Of a stretch of 64,000 bases of DNA, positions 29,006 through 39,500 are shown one piece after another. The stretch is from NCBI RefSeq assembly GCF_023746615.1, contig NZ_CP082276.1, forward strand, positions 1,364,001-1,428,000, in the 5' to 3' direction. Positions within the stretch are counted from its first letter, which is position 1. Each line of letters begins with the position of its first letter. A model generated the notes under the pieces. The model was given only the letters and a program-made list of their open reading frames with translations, was not told the origin of the DNA and ran no database searches. The position numbers were made by a program, and so were the translations under genes. The DNA is from Grimontia kaedaensis. GTDB taxonomy: Bacteria; Pseudomonadota; Gammaproteobacteria; Enterobacterales; Vibrionaceae.

Positions 29006-29948
29006 TACAAAGAAAATGTGGGCAATGGCTATGACAGCCCTTGTCTTTTCCGCTCTGTTTATCTGCATTGGACTCACGGCCACGAACTATGGGTATTTCC
29101 TGTCTCGCCGTGTCCCGAAAGTGCTGGCAATGGTACTGGCCGGTATTGCAGTTGCACAGTCGTCGTTGGTATTCCAAACCATCACCCATAACCGCATTCT
29201 CACACCAAGCATCATGGGGTTTGATTCCCTGTATGTGCTGACACAGACACTGCTGGTTGCGGTGTTTGGTGGCTTCAGCTTTTTCCTGATCAACACCTAC
29301 ATTAACTTCGCCATTGCAGTGACCATCATGGTGGGGTTCTCGCTACTGTTGTTTGGCTTCTACTTTGGCAAGGAAGGCCGCAACCTGATTGTGTTGCTCT
29401 TGATTGGCCTTATCCTCGGGCAGGTATTTTCAAGCACCGCCTCGTTTTTCACCATGCTAATGGACCCGAACGAGTTTCTGGTGGTGCAAAGCAAGATGTT
29501 TGCGAGCTTTAACAACATCAAGATTGAGTTGGTGTATTTGTGCTTGCCACTTTTGCTGATAGCCAGCTTCCTGCTCTACCGCATGCACCGGACATTAGAT
29601 GTGTTCTGGCTGGATAAGGACAACGCCATCAGTCTGGGTGTTGATGTGCAGAAAACTACACGTAAAGCGCTGATTCTCTCCGCTGTCCTCATCGCCATGT
29701 CGACCGCATTGATTGGCCCTGTCATGTTCTTTGGCCTGTTGGTCACGAACCTGACCCGAGAACTGTTCCGCTCCTATGAACACCGCATTTTACTGGTGGG
29801 ATGTTCGTTGATGTCCATTTGCACCTTATTGGTCGGCCAATGGGTGGTAGAAAACCTGTTTAAGTTTGATACCACGCTAAGTGTTGTCGTGAATTTCGCC
29901 GGAGGAATCTACTTCCTCTGGATGCTGCTGAAAAACCGAGTTGTTTAA
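28998..29948 (+). CDS. vctG: Siderophore ABC transporter permease (second)
   Basis: About 316 residues from GTG 28998; ATG 29016 is an alternative. Also a FecCD-family permease (RRVPKVLAMVLAGIAVAQ; IGPVMFFGLLVTNLTREL), predicted to have nine or ten membrane helices. The start overlaps the end of the first permease and the stop abuts the ATPase gene, indicating translational coupling. Together they form the heterodimeric inner-membrane channel for ferric siderophore. Confidence 0.88.
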   Translation: MSDTKKMWAMAMTALVFSALFICIGLTATNYGYFLSRRVPKVLAMVLAGIAVAQSSLVFQTITHNRILTPSIMGFDSLYVLTQTLLVAVFGGFSFFLINTYINFAIAVTIMVGFSLLLFGFYFGKEGRNLIVLLLIGLILGQVFSSTASFFTMLMDPNEFLVVQSKMFASFNNIKIELVYLCLPLLLIASFLLYRMHRTLDVFWLDKDNAISLGVDVQKTTRKALILSAVLIAMSTALIGPVMFFGLLVTNLTRELFRSYEHRILLVGCSLMSICTLLVGQWVVENLFKFDTTLSVVVNFAGGIYFLWMLLKNRVV

Positions 29949-29949
29949 C

Positions 29950-30705
29950 ATGATCACCTTAAAAAACCTGACCAAAGCTTTTGGTAAACAACGCGTCGTA
30001 GATGAAGCCTGCGGCGAATTCGAGAAGGGTAAAGTGACCGCCATTATAGGTCCAAATGGCGCGGGGAAAAGCACCCTGCTTTCTATGGCAAGCCGCCTCG
30101 TTACTCCAGATGGTGGCCATGTAGTGATAGATGGCAAAGCCATCACCGAATGGGATACAGGTGAACTGGCAAAGCGTCTTGCCGTGCTTCGTCAGGCGAA
30201 CTCAATCACTATGCGCTTTACCGTGCGCGAACTAGTCTCGTTCGGTCGTTTTCCCTACTCAAAGGGAAACCTGACCACCGAAGACAATAAAGTCATCGAT
30301 AAAGCCATTGATTATCTGGATTTGAAGTCATTGGAAAACCGTTATCTTGATGAGCTAAGCGGAGGTCAAAGGCAGTTGGCGTTTATTGCCATGGTCATCG
30401 CGCAAGACACAGACTATGTGTTCCTTGATGAGCCTCTGAACAATCTCGATATCCGCCACTCACTGAGCATCATGCGAACCATTCAACGTTTGGCACACGA
30501 AATGGGGAAAGCCGTGGTTATCGTCATCCACGATATCAACTTTGCAGCCTGTTATGCCGACCACATCATCGCGATGAAGCAAGGCAAAATCGCCACCAAT
30601 GCCGCAGTTGATGACGTGATTCAGGAAGCGGTTTTGGAAAACATCTACGACACGCCATTTACTATTGTCGAAGCCAACGGCAAGAGAATGTGTCTTTACT
30701 ACTGA
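29950..30705 (+). CDS. vctC: Siderophore ABC transporter ATP-binding protein
   Basis: 251 residues from ATG 29950, one base after the permease stop. Walker A GPNGAGKST (34-42), signature LSGGQRQLAF, Walker B YVFLDEPLNNLD and the H-loop VIHDINFA are all intact, in the order of FepC/FhuC-type ATPases. It powers the import complex. It ends at a bidirectional terminator shared with the AraC gene. Confidence 0.92.
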   Translation: MITLKNLTKAFGKQRVVDEACGEFEKGKVTAIIGPNGAGKSTLLSMASRLVTPDGGHVVIDGKAITEWDTGELAKRLAVLRQANSITMRFTVRELVSFGRFPYSKGNLTTEDNKVIDKAIDYLDLKSLENRYLDELSGGQRQLAFIAMVIAQDTDYVFLDEPLNNLDIRHSLSIMRTIQRLAHEMGKAVVIVIHDINFAACYADHIIAMKQGKIATNAAVDDVIQEAVLENIYDTPFTIVEANGKRMCLYY

Positions 30706-30727
30706 GGGCGTATGCGCCCTCACTTTT
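30703..30727. terminator. Bidirectional terminator overlapping two stop codons
   Basis: TGAGGGCG, loop TATG, then CGCCCTCA, followed by CTTTTT. The left arm contains the vctC stop and the right arm the AraC-gene stop (30720-30722), so the two convergent genes share one compact hairpin. Confidence 0.9.
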
Positions 30728-31703
30728 TACTGAGCAGCGCCTTGGGGGACACACCAAATTCACGTCTAAATGCTGCGGTGAAATTGGAGGGATGTTGATA
30801 CCCAGCCTCATACGCTGCTTCAGTAATCCCAACCAATCCCCTCTCTAGTTGCTGGCGAGCGATTTCCAAGCGACGCTGGCGAACATAGCCTTGAACAGTC
30901 AGATCGAGGTTTGCTTTAAATAGACGCTGTAGCTTGGACACGCTGATTGCGAACTCGCTCGCTAGGCTTTCCAGCGTTAACGGTTGCTGCAATTGCGTCT
31001 CAATATGCCCCACAATGTTTTCCACCGTAGGATTGAGCCGGCTTGCAGTCTCTGGCACTGCATTCTCACCTGTCTGCATCTCAGACATTTCTAGCTCGCT
31101 CAGTACATGCAAGGCAAGTTGATGTATCAAACTTTCTACTGCCAGCTTTTCCCCAAAGGTTTCCGGCGTGCCAGCTTCGACCAGCTGATTGGCGATGGTC
31201 AACACCTTCTCATTCACATGGATCTTCATGTGTGCCTGATGTGTGGAAAGCAGGCGAAGCATTTCACTGTGCTTATCAGCGCGCTCTCTAACCCAATCTG
31301 GCTTGAACATCACATTGATCTTTCTCACCGGGTTTCCTTTGCGAATAGCGCGACGAAAATGAGCAGGACGAGCCAAATTAACCAACACCGCTTTGGGCGT
31401 TACATTGGCGTCTAATTCAAATTGCAGTTCGTCGTATCCAAAGCTGAGTTGTCCCTCGAGAAGCAAGGTCAGAATTAATGAAGAGGGAGCCGAGGAGACA
31501 ATATTAGAATCATGCAGCTCCATGCTTGTACCACCATGCATGGCAATGCCATCACCATATTGGTAAGCAACGAAGTTTCCCTCCAATAGCGCCTTAGATT
31601 GACCACGATTTTTGGAAACAATCATTTGTTTCTCCGTCAGCTCAATTTTTTCAGCTAACGCAACTTTCGTAGGTTTCTGACGAGGACGACGACCCGGTTC
31701 CAT
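30720..31703 (-). CDS. AraC-family regulator of siderophore uptake (PchR-like)
   Basis: 327 residues. The N-terminal 200 residues form a sensing domain like the PchR/AlcR group. The C-terminal 100 carry the two helix-turn-helices of AraC proteins (LTLESLASEFAISVSKLQRL; ITEAAYEAGYQHPSNFTAAF). AAAGG lies before the ATG. It is divergent from the TonB-dependent receptor across about 120 bases that contain a Fur-like site. This is the usual layout of a ferric-siderophore-responsive activator of its receptor gene. An equivalent gene occupies this place in the V. cholerae vct locus. Confidence 0.9.
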   Translation of the reverse strand: MEPGRRPRQKPTKVALAEKIELTEKQMIVSKNRGQSKALLEGNFVAYQYGDGIAMHGGTSMELHDSNIVSSAPSSLILTLLLEGQLSFGYDELQFELDANVTPKAVLVNLARPAHFRRAIRKGNPVRKINVMFKPDWVRERADKHSEMLRLLSTHQAHMKIHVNEKVLTIANQLVEAGTPETFGEKLAVESLIHQLALHVLSELEMSEMQTGENAVPETASRLNPTVENIVGHIETQLQQPLTLESLASEFAISVSKLQRLFKANLDLTVQGYVRQRRLEIARQQLERGLVGITEAAYEAGYQHPSNFTAAFRREFGVSPKALLSKK

Positions 31704-31788
31704 CTTTGACCTTTCCTCATAACAGCTAGGCGATTTCGCATAAGTGATCGCACTTCATCACTCGAGTGCAAAACCATACCATAGCTGC

Positions 31789-31807
31789 GAATCATTATCA
31801 TTTGTAT
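31789..31807. promoter_or_regulatory. Candidate Fur box between araC-type gene and receptor
   Basis: GAATCATTATCATTT contains the 3' half of the Fur consensus (AATCATTATC) exactly. The other half is poor. It is placed between the divergent regulator and receptor genes, 16 bases upstream of the receptor ATG. Confidence 0.6.
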
Positions 31808-31822
31808 TTGGATGTCATTGTC

Positions 31823-33823
31823 ATGGAATTGAAGATCACTGCCGCTTTCAAACCCACAGCCCTTGCGTCAGCCGTCATGGCTGCACTCAGCACACCTGTC
31901 TTGGCCGAAACACAGGCCGAAGAAGAAATGGTGGTATGGGGTACCCGCGTTACGAGTAACTCTGAGCAACTGCTGTCTGACGATTTCGCTTTGAAGCAAG
32001 CTGACCATATGTCTGACCTTCTGCGCGAAATCCCGGGGGTTGACGTGGGTGGAACCCATTCCGTTAACCAACGCATCAATATTCGTGGTCTCGGCGAGGA
32101 CGATTTGGATATTCGTTTGGATGGCGCGTCTCAGCACGCCAACATGTTCCACCACATCGGTAACTTAACGCTTAACCCCGACATTCTGAAATCTGCCGAC
32201 ATTCAAGTCGGAAATAACTCTGTTGTTCAAAATGGTCTCGGTGGCTCGGTCTACTTTGAAACCAAAGATGCGTTGGATTTGCTTCGTTACGACGAAAACT
32301 ACGGTTTACGTGTCCACGGTGGTTTAGCCTCCAACAAGAGTCAGCAGGGTTCGTTGACAGCTTACGGTTTGCTTACCGAACACATCGATATGATGCTATA
32401 CACGCACCTCATCAGTAGAGACAACTTTGAAGACGGGAATGGCCAAGAGACTTTTGGCTCTGAAGGTGACGTTCTCAATGGCCTATTTAAAGTTGGCTAC
32501 CAGATTAATGATGAACAACGCCTGCAGTTTGCCTATGACGCCTATCGTGATGAAGGTGACTACAGTGTGCGCCCTGATATGTCCGGCGATGCCAACCAGA
32601 TCTTCTCCGGTGACTCCCTGGTTCCAACCAAATACGACCGCGACACTATAACCCTGAGTTACAAACTCTCTGGTGAAGCACACAATGGCAAGGTCGCTCT
32701 TTATAGCAGCAAGACTGAGATAGACCGTGATGAGTCTGTACTCGCACCTCAATGGCGTCCAAACCGTACTTCACGTAACAAAGCAGACAACCATAACCTC
32801 GGCCTGAACATTCAATTCCAGTCAGACTTTAAACTGGCAGGACTCGAAAATACCCTCACTTACGGCACTGATTACATCGACCGTAATACCACCAGCTCAT
32901 ACGGTGGTGAACAGTTCATGGATGAAACCACCATCTCTACTGCCATCTTTGTAGAGGACAACATAGCAGTCACTGATTCCATCACCTTAGTGGCAGGACT
33001 TCGTTATGACGATTACCAGCGTAAAGCAGAAACCAGTGATACAGATTACGACGACATCACATGGTCCTTGGGGGCCGAATGGGCTGTTTCCGAGGAGTGG
33101 ACACTCTTTGCGAACACACGCTCACTGTTCAAAGGTCCTGAACTGCTGGAATCCTATATTCGCTATCAGGATGTGACATTCCTGGCAGACGATATTAAAC
33201 CCGAAACAGGCAGCAACACCCAAGGTGGTTTTAGATTCGCAACTCAACATGGTGCACATCAGTTTGGCGCGAATGCCACTGTATTCCAGACAAAAATCAA
33301 CGACTACATCGCGGAGTCATATAGCCGTACAGATGACAATTATCTGATTGAGAATATTGGCGATGTTAAGCTGGAAGGCTTTGAAATTAGCTCAACCTAC
33401 GCCTATCAAACCTTCTCAGGCAAGCTCTCTTATTCACGCTCAGACATCGAAAACGTCACTACTGGCGGTCCTGTTCTGGCAGGTAATGGCCGTAGCATGG
33501 ACACAGGTGACACTATCGTGCTGGCATTGAATTACTACTCCAGTGACATTGAAACTCTATTCGGTTGGACAAGCTTCTTTGTGCAAGACGAGGACAATGT
33601 GCAAGACGGCCAACCTATCAAAGAGGGTTATAACGTTCATAACCTTTACGCGCAATGGGCTCCATCTTCAGTGGATTCCCTAACACTGACCTTCGGTATT
33701 GATAATGTCTTTGACGAACTATACGTAGCACACGCCTCACGTTCAGGCGAAGGCCGCGGCGCGACATTTGATGACTACGAGCCAGGCCGCAACGTCAAGT
33801 TGTCTGCATCTTACCAATTCTAA
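31823..33823 (+). CDS. TonB-dependent outer-membrane siderophore receptor
   Basis: 666 residues from ATG 31823; the frame is open from 31766, but the upstream part overlaps the Fur-like site. The signal peptide is cleaved after STPVLA, followed by a TonB box-like EEEMVVWGT. A plug domain (about 45-160, with LREIPGVDVGG, RINIRGLG and NGLGGSVYFET) precedes the 22-strand barrel, which ends in SASYQF with the required terminal Phe. It imports a ferric siderophore (or related iron chelate) using TonB energy. By position it corresponds to VctA, but the ligand cannot be read from sequence, so no symbol is given. Confidence 0.9.
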   Translation: MELKITAAFKPTALASAVMAALSTPVLAETQAEEEMVVWGTRVTSNSEQLLSDDFALKQADHMSDLLREIPGVDVGGTHSVNQRINIRGLGEDDLDIRLDGASQHANMFHHIGNLTLNPDILKSADIQVGNNSVVQNGLGGSVYFETKDALDLLRYDENYGLRVHGGLASNKSQQGSLTAYGLLTEHIDMMLYTHLISRDNFEDGNGQETFGSEGDVLNGLFKVGYQINDEQRLQFAYDAYRDEGDYSVRPDMSGDANQIFSGDSLVPTKYDRDTITLSYKLSGEAHNGKVALYSSKTEIDRDESVLAPQWRPNRTSRNKADNHNLGLNIQFQSDFKLAGLENTLTYGTDYIDRNTTSSYGGEQFMDETTISTAIFVEDNIAVTDSITLVAGLRYDDYQRKAETSDTDYDDITWSLGAEWAVSEEWTLFANTRSLFKGPELLESYIRYQDVTFLADDIKPETGSNTQGGFRFATQHGAHQFGANATVFQTKINDYIAESYSRTDDNYLIENIGDVKLEGFEISSTYAYQTFSGKLSYSRSDIENVTTGGPVLAGNGRSMDTGDTIVLALNYYSSDIETLFGWTSFFVQDEDNVQDGQPIKEGYNVHNLYAQWAPSSVDSLTLTFGIDNVFDELYVAHASRSGEGRGATFDDYEPGRNVKLSASYQF

Positions 33824-33839
33824 CTTTTTCACTCTTGAG

Positions 33840-33875
33840 GGCGGAAAGCGTCTTGCTTCCGCCTCACTTTTTTTT
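33840..33875 (+). terminator. Terminator between receptor and DUF2218 genes
   Basis: GGCGGAA, ten-base loop, then TTCCGCC, followed after CTCAC by an eight-T run. The T run ends directly at the GGAG ribosome site of the next gene, so read-through is needed to express that gene. Confidence 0.8.
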
Positions 33876-33885
33876 GGAGACACGT

Positions 33886-34176
33886 ATGAAAAAGGCGATG
33901 ACAGAAATTGAATCTGAACATGCCGCAAAGTACCTCGTTACACTTTGTCGGCACTTTGCACGAAAGGTATCAGCTGACTGGGATGAGAAGTATGGCGAAG
34001 TGAAATTTCCTGTCGGCACCACCAAATTTGCCGTGAATGAGGAAGAAACAGCACTCACCATTCAGTGTGAAGCGGATGACGACGAGAAGCTTGAGATACA
34101 GAAAGCGATTATTACCGGCCATGTTGATCTCTTCTCTCGCAGAGAGAAAATCCAGCTAAACTGGACCTGTGCCTAG
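33886..34176 (+). CDS. DUF2218 protein
   Basis: 96 residues from the ATG preceded by GGAG six bases away. The sequence matches the DUF2218 pattern (A..YL..LC.HF..K, G...FP.G, and a C-terminal D.F.RRE...L.W). It is a small cytoplasmic protein of unknown function. DUF2218 genes are often found beside TonB receptor and siderophore genes, which fits here. Expression would come by read-through of the terminator after the receptor gene. Confidence 0.85.
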   Translation: MKKAMTEIESEHAAKYLVTLCRHFARKVSADWDEKYGEVKFPVGTTKFAVNEEETALTIQCEADDDEKLEIQKAIITGHVDLFSRREKIQLNWTCA

Positions 34177-34191
34177 AAAGCAAAGATACGT

Positions 34192-34224
34192 AAAAAGAAA
34201 CCCGCATCAGGCGGGTTTCTTTTT
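34192..34224. terminator. Bidirectional terminator after DUF2218 / BCCT
   Basis: AAAAAGAAACCCGC, loop ATCAG, then GCGGGTTTCTTTTT: a 14-base perfect stem with A and T tracts, between convergent genes. Confidence 0.93.
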
Positions 34225-34236
34225 CATTTATCGATA

Positions 34237-35829
34237 TTATGCAAACTGCTTTCTTCGCAGCTCTCGCGAAAGCCCTATGTAAAGACTCACGCACATCACC
34301 AGCAGGAATACCGCAAACGGCAGACCTGTAGAGATAGTTGCCGCTTGGAGCGCACCTAAGCCGCCGCCCATTAGAAGGGCAATTGCCGCCAGGCCTTCGA
34401 TGGTACACCAGAAGATACGCTGCGAAACCGGCGCATCAATCTTGCCACCCGCCGTGATCGTATCGATAACCAGTGAACCGGAATCTGACGAAGTCACGAA
34501 GAAGATGATGGTCAGCACCATGCCGAAGAAGCTGATCACTGCAGTGAACGGTAAAGCTTCAAACATCTTGTAGATAGAAAGCTCAGGCTGCCAGTTACCA
34601 TTGGTGATCAGGTTAACCACGCCCATATAACCGCCATCCATTTGATCCAGCGCGGTTGTGCCGAAAGTGGTCATCCACACAATACACACGATGGTTGGCG
34701 CAATCAGTACCGCCAGAATGAACTCACGTACGGTACGGCCGCGCGATACACGCGCGATGAACATACCAACGAACGGTGACCAGGATACCCACCACGCCCA
34801 GTAGAAGGTCGTCCAACCGTGGTAGAAGCCAGAATCTTCACGACCCACCCAGTTAGACAACGCAGGCAACCAACTCAGGTAATCAACGGTGTTGCTGACA
34901 ATGCCCGAGAAGATAAGTGCCGTTGGACCCACCACCATCACGAATACCATCAGCATGGCTGCCATCACCATGTTGATTTCACTCAAACGTTTCACGCCGC
35001 CGTCCATACCACGGTATACCGAGACGAGAGCAGCAATGGTGATAGCCAGAATCAGGATGGATTTGGTTTCAATGCCTGAATCGATACCGAACAAGTAGTT
35101 AAGGCCTGCGGCAATTTGGTTTGCGCCGATACCGAGGGACGTCGCCAAACCGAACAAGGTCGCCAATACCGCCATGATATCGATGATGTGTCCCCACAGA
35201 CCCCAAACACGATCGCCAAGCAGCGGGTAAAACGCTGAACGTAATGTTAGCGGCAGATCTTTGTTGTAGTGGAAGAATGCCAAAGCCAGACCGACAACGG
35301 CGTAGATTGCCCACGCATGGAAGCCCCAGTGGAATATCGCCGCTGCAGTACCAATGCTTCGTGCATCATCGGAACCGGCTTCTAACCCCAAAGGAGGTGT
35401 TAGAGTGTGGTTCATCGGCTCAAGCACACCATAGAACATCAGGCCGATACCTACGCCCGCGGAAAACAGCATTGCGAACCATGCTGGGTACGAGTAATCC
35501 GGTGTTGCTTCTTCGCCACCCAATCGAATTTTTCCGACAGGTAGGATTGCCAGCACTAAACAGAAGATAAGAAAAAGGTTGGCTGAAATCACGAAGAACC
35601 AGTCGAAGGATTGGGTGATAGCGGGGCGCAGCCAACCGAAGAAATCGGCCGCTTGATCCGTAAAGATCAGTACACCCAATACAAACACCACCACCATGAT
35701 GGCGGAGATAGGGAAGACGGGATTATGGAAATCTAACCCCAGGAAGTTCACGTTGTCCTGACCTACCTGATAGTCCGTGTTGTATAGGTCGTCATCATTT
35801 TTGTTTACTGTTGTCGTAGGCTCTGTCAT
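34237..35829 (-). CDS. BCCT-family betaine/choline/carnitine transporter
   Basis: 530 residues from the ATG eight bases after AAGG; an in-frame ATG ten codons upstream at 35859 is less well placed. Twelve predicted membrane helices and the family's signature around WAWWVSWSPFVGMFIARVSRG identify it. A hydrophilic N-terminal tail (TEPTTTVNKNDDD) precedes the first helix. It is a Na+- or H+-coupled importer of quaternary-ammonium osmolytes such as glycine betaine, typical of marine bacteria. It has a short C-terminal tail, unlike osmosensing BetP. The exact substrate is undetermined, and no adjacent metabolic genes suggest one. Confidence 0.93.
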   Translation of the reverse strand: MTEPTTTVNKNDDDLYNTDYQVGQDNVNFLGLDFHNPVFPISAIMVVVFVLGVLIFTDQAADFFGWLRPAITQSFDWFFVISANLFLIFCLVLAILPVGKIRLGGEEATPDYSYPAWFAMLFSAGVGIGLMFYGVLEPMNHTLTPPLGLEAGSDDARSIGTAAAIFHWGFHAWAIYAVVGLALAFFHYNKDLPLTLRSAFYPLLGDRVWGLWGHIIDIMAVLATLFGLATSLGIGANQIAAGLNYLFGIDSGIETKSILILAITIAALVSVYRGMDGGVKRLSEINMVMAAMLMVFVMVVGPTALIFSGIVSNTVDYLSWLPALSNWVGREDSGFYHGWTTFYWAWWVSWSPFVGMFIARVSRGRTVREFILAVLIAPTIVCIVWMTTFGTTALDQMDGGYMGVVNLITNGNWQPELSIYKMFEALPFTAVISFFGMVLTIIFFVTSSDSGSLVIDTITAGGKIDAPVSQRIFWCTIEGLAAIALLMGGGLGALQAATISTGLPFAVFLLVMCVSLYIGLSRELRRKQFA

Positions 35830-36581
35830 AGCATTACCTTTTAAAACGCCCTGCTTCATCTATGAAGTAGAACGGATAGAGAAAATTGCCATCTGGACAA
35901 AAGGACCAGAGGGCCTGAGGACAAGGTGTGTTGCTGCGCGGTCGGTGTATGCTCACCAATCCAACAAATGCAGAACGAACACCCCTGTTAAGATGGGCTT
36001 AATTGAAAGGGGAACCTTTTGTGGATCCCCTAAAAACCTATTTGGCGCAGGGCCTAGCCTGCTCGATCCGCAAAAATCCACAATCGAGCATTGGGGCAAA
36101 AGCGTAACATGGCAAGTTCCAAGACAAGCTGTTCAATTTAGAGAAAGAAAGCAAAAGCCGCCGCAACCTTCCTAGCTATATCGAGAAGAAAGGTCTCATC
36201 TTTGGCGATTGGCGAGCCAAAATATGGTGAGTACTTAACGGCCTAGCTGTCCAGCAAAACAATCAAAGCACAACTTTAACTTGATAGAGTGATGACTATT
36301 TTAAACTCTCTAAATGTCTGCCTTTTAAGGAAAAACAAAAAGCCGACTTAAACAATTGTTCCCCCTTTTTGACTAATCGAGAACCGTCTACTACTTTCTT
36401 GATATAAGCCTCAATAAAGAGTCAATGAATCATAATAGAAACAAATTAATCATTAGCCCTTAACACATTTTAACGTCAGACGTAGGCCACATAGCAGACG
36501 CATTGCATGTCTAGAAGTCGTGGGAAAGACGTTGAAGCTCTCCCCTTCTCCTTTTGCTTGTTTCCGAGGTTAACTGGTCAT
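35830..36581. other. Intergenic region before the giant gene, with a possible gene remnant
   Basis: About 750 bases with no complete gene. At 36108-36227 one frame encodes GKFQDKLFNLEKESK and then LPSYIEKKGLIFGDWRAKIW before a stop, with natural-looking composition, but it begins right after another stop and lacks a start. It may be the 3' end of a lost gene. I do not recognise the family. An ORF overlapping the BCCT start on the plus strand looks spurious. Confidence 0.4.
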
Positions 36582-39500
36582 ATGTTCCGAGAAGCTCCGC
36601 AAGTCCTTAACGACATTTTAAAGTGCATTCTCTGCTTACTCCTCATCACGCCTATTCACACCCACGCGGATTCAATTTCACTCACCGCCGCTGAACTGGC
36701 CAGCGATGCACAAGCAACCTACTTTGAGGGGCCAACGCTCAGTGCGGCAAACGATAACGCGTTGGAGTTTGCCGAATACAACGCAAATCAAACTGATCAA
36801 CACCGTAAGAATTTTGAACGCCCCATCCTAGATGTGGGTAGTTTATCAGCTGCGCAGTATCCGCTGACCATCACGGTCAAGTGGATTGTAAAAAATAAAG
36901 CAGGTGATGCTGACCCCGCATACGGTCTTACCGATGGTAACGAGCCATTTGTTGGTTCACTATTTGCTGACAACGGCTTTTACCCGCTGGCAGAATTCGA
37001 TAACTGGGCTGGCTTGGCAGCCGCAAAAGTGAGTTTTGGCAGTGAATATAATCCCGCCAGCTATGACACCACACAGTGGAATGAACTTGAACAACAGTAT
37101 GTGATCCAGACAAATGGTTCATTTACCCTCGCAACAAAGGTCACACTGCTTTCGACCAATACTGAAGTATTCTCACAAGCAGCAACGGCTTCTTCTCAAA
37201 ACTTTGATTTGAGTCAAAACCTACTGTTGGGCGCGACCGACGGGAACGGAGATGGTACAAGTGCTCGCTATTATTTACGCGCAGTGAACGTTGAGATTCA
37301 AACCAATTCGGCCTTTGATGGCTACGAAACCGCAGACCCCGACTTTTCAAATGGCTTTTTAAGCAGCTCTTATAATAACGAGATCTCAGACGGCGCAGGA
37401 AGTCACGCCAGAGGGTGGCTCAACTCGCCGCAAGCATGGTCAGCGGCTAGCGCAACAACGGGTGATTGGTACGGTTTTATCTTCAAAAACGGTCCGACCC
37501 GCATTTATGAGGTGGCCATTCAAGGGCGCGCTGATGGCTCAGGACAATATGTTTCACAGTTCAGGCTAGAGGGCACGAAAACTGCGGCACCGTCCACCAA
37601 CACGCCAGATAATATGGCTGCGCTGAATACGTGGGCTGCAGGTGCCACTTGGCAAGACCTTGGCACGTATACGGGGGTCAGTGCGCCGTTTGGTTCAGTG
37701 ACACATGATGTGAGTAACTCAGATACAGATTGGACAGCAGTGCGTTGGGTAGTATTGGGCTATACCCAATTTCCGAGTTTACGCGCAGGCGTGAAAACAA
37801 GCAATATTGCGCCAACGATCTCATTTCCTGCCAGCATGAATTTTGGCACGGGCACTGTAGCGGATCCGTTTACTCAACTTGCCGAGAGTGTGACCCGCAC
37901 CCGTCCTGCAAGGGAAAGCCACTTCAGTTTAAATGGGCAAACGTTTTCCAGCTACGTCGATGCCACCGGTGATGTGTTAATTGCTCTAGACTTCCGATCT
38001 GGTAATGTCAGCCTACCAACGTCAGATGCTTTGTCTATCAATCAAAGAGGCATTTTGTCGATTGATGATTTAGCGGCGCTGAGCGATATGGATCGGACCA
38101 GGTTATCTGATTCTGTCGGTAGTTTTGATGTATCTACAACGAATGCTTTGTTAATCAAACGTGTATTGGCAGGGGAAACACTGCATCAAGGGCTCAACGA
38201 CAACGCCATTAACAACGAGTGGGTTGGGACGAATTCATCTTACATCACTGTTGATGCGACTTGTAACACGCCATCAAGCATTGTACTTGCTGATAATGTG
38301 GTACATTTATGTGGTGTCAGTTCAGGCACTCACTGGATACCCTCAAGTAATCTACAAAGGCCTAGTCACGAACTTGGTCAAATTCCAGTTGGTGAATCGA
38401 TCAGGCTTTGGGCCGGTGCCAGTTCAATTGTTGTTACTGCATTTGAAAGTAGTCCTATCAGTTTGTTACCGCAGGCGAGTGACGCCGAGGGAGATAATTT
38501 AACCTTTAGTATTACTAATAAACCCGGCTGGGCCAATTTTAATACTGCTACAGGGGAACTCTCCGGGACACCTAGCCAATCAGATGTGGGGAAATACGAA
38601 GATATCACGATCACTGTCACTGACGACGGCTCACCCAACTTAAGCAGCACGTTAGGCCCATTTTCGATTTACGTTGCCGACATTAATAACCCGCCTACAA
38701 TCTCGGGAAGCCCAAGTACCAGCGTCGTTGAAAATATCGCATACGACTTTACCTCAACCGCCAGCGACCTGGATGGTGATGACTTGGTGTTTGGGATCAC
38801 CAACAAGCCAAGCTGGGCAAGTTTCAACCACATAACAGGGCAAATTTCAGGAACGCCAGCGAGCAGCGATATTGGAAGCCATAACAATATCACAATTACG
38901 GCGGCGGAAACTGACATTGCCGCACTGTTCGATTTAACAGGCAATAACACAACTTATAAAGGGATCCAATTTCTTAATCGAAGCGAAATTCAAATCACCA
39001 TGGATAATCCTTTTGGCGTTCAGGATGCTTTTGCACCATCTAAAGGCAAGGTGGACTTTTCCAGCGACTTTGTACTGGAATTTGAAGCATTACAAGGGCC
39101 AAAAGATGCAACGGGTGCGGATGGCTTTGAGTTTATTTTTCACAGTGGCGCTGATGGTACCGATAATACCGACACCTCAAACGGTATTTTCCTAGAAATT
39201 GATATTTATGATAATGGTGCGGGTTGGAATGATATTGCCGATGATCACGGTTTTATTGGCGATACCGATGAAGGAGTCACTGGCACGGTACTTTCAGGCC
39301 CCATAAGCCTTGGTAATGTCGAAGACAGTACCTACCGTACAGTGCGAATAGAATGGAATGCTACGAGCCAGACGCTCTCATATACCGTAGGTGGAATCAC
39401 CGCCGGCACCTACACAAACGATCTAGTCGCCAACCACTTTAATAACCAATCATTGGTGTTTTTCACCGTTCATGCATCGACAGGTGGTTATAGCAACTTA

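Noticed and set aside
35777..36175. 132-codon plus-strand frame overlapping the start of the BCCT gene
   Set aside because: Antisense to a secure gene for part of its length, no ribosome site, no recognisable content.
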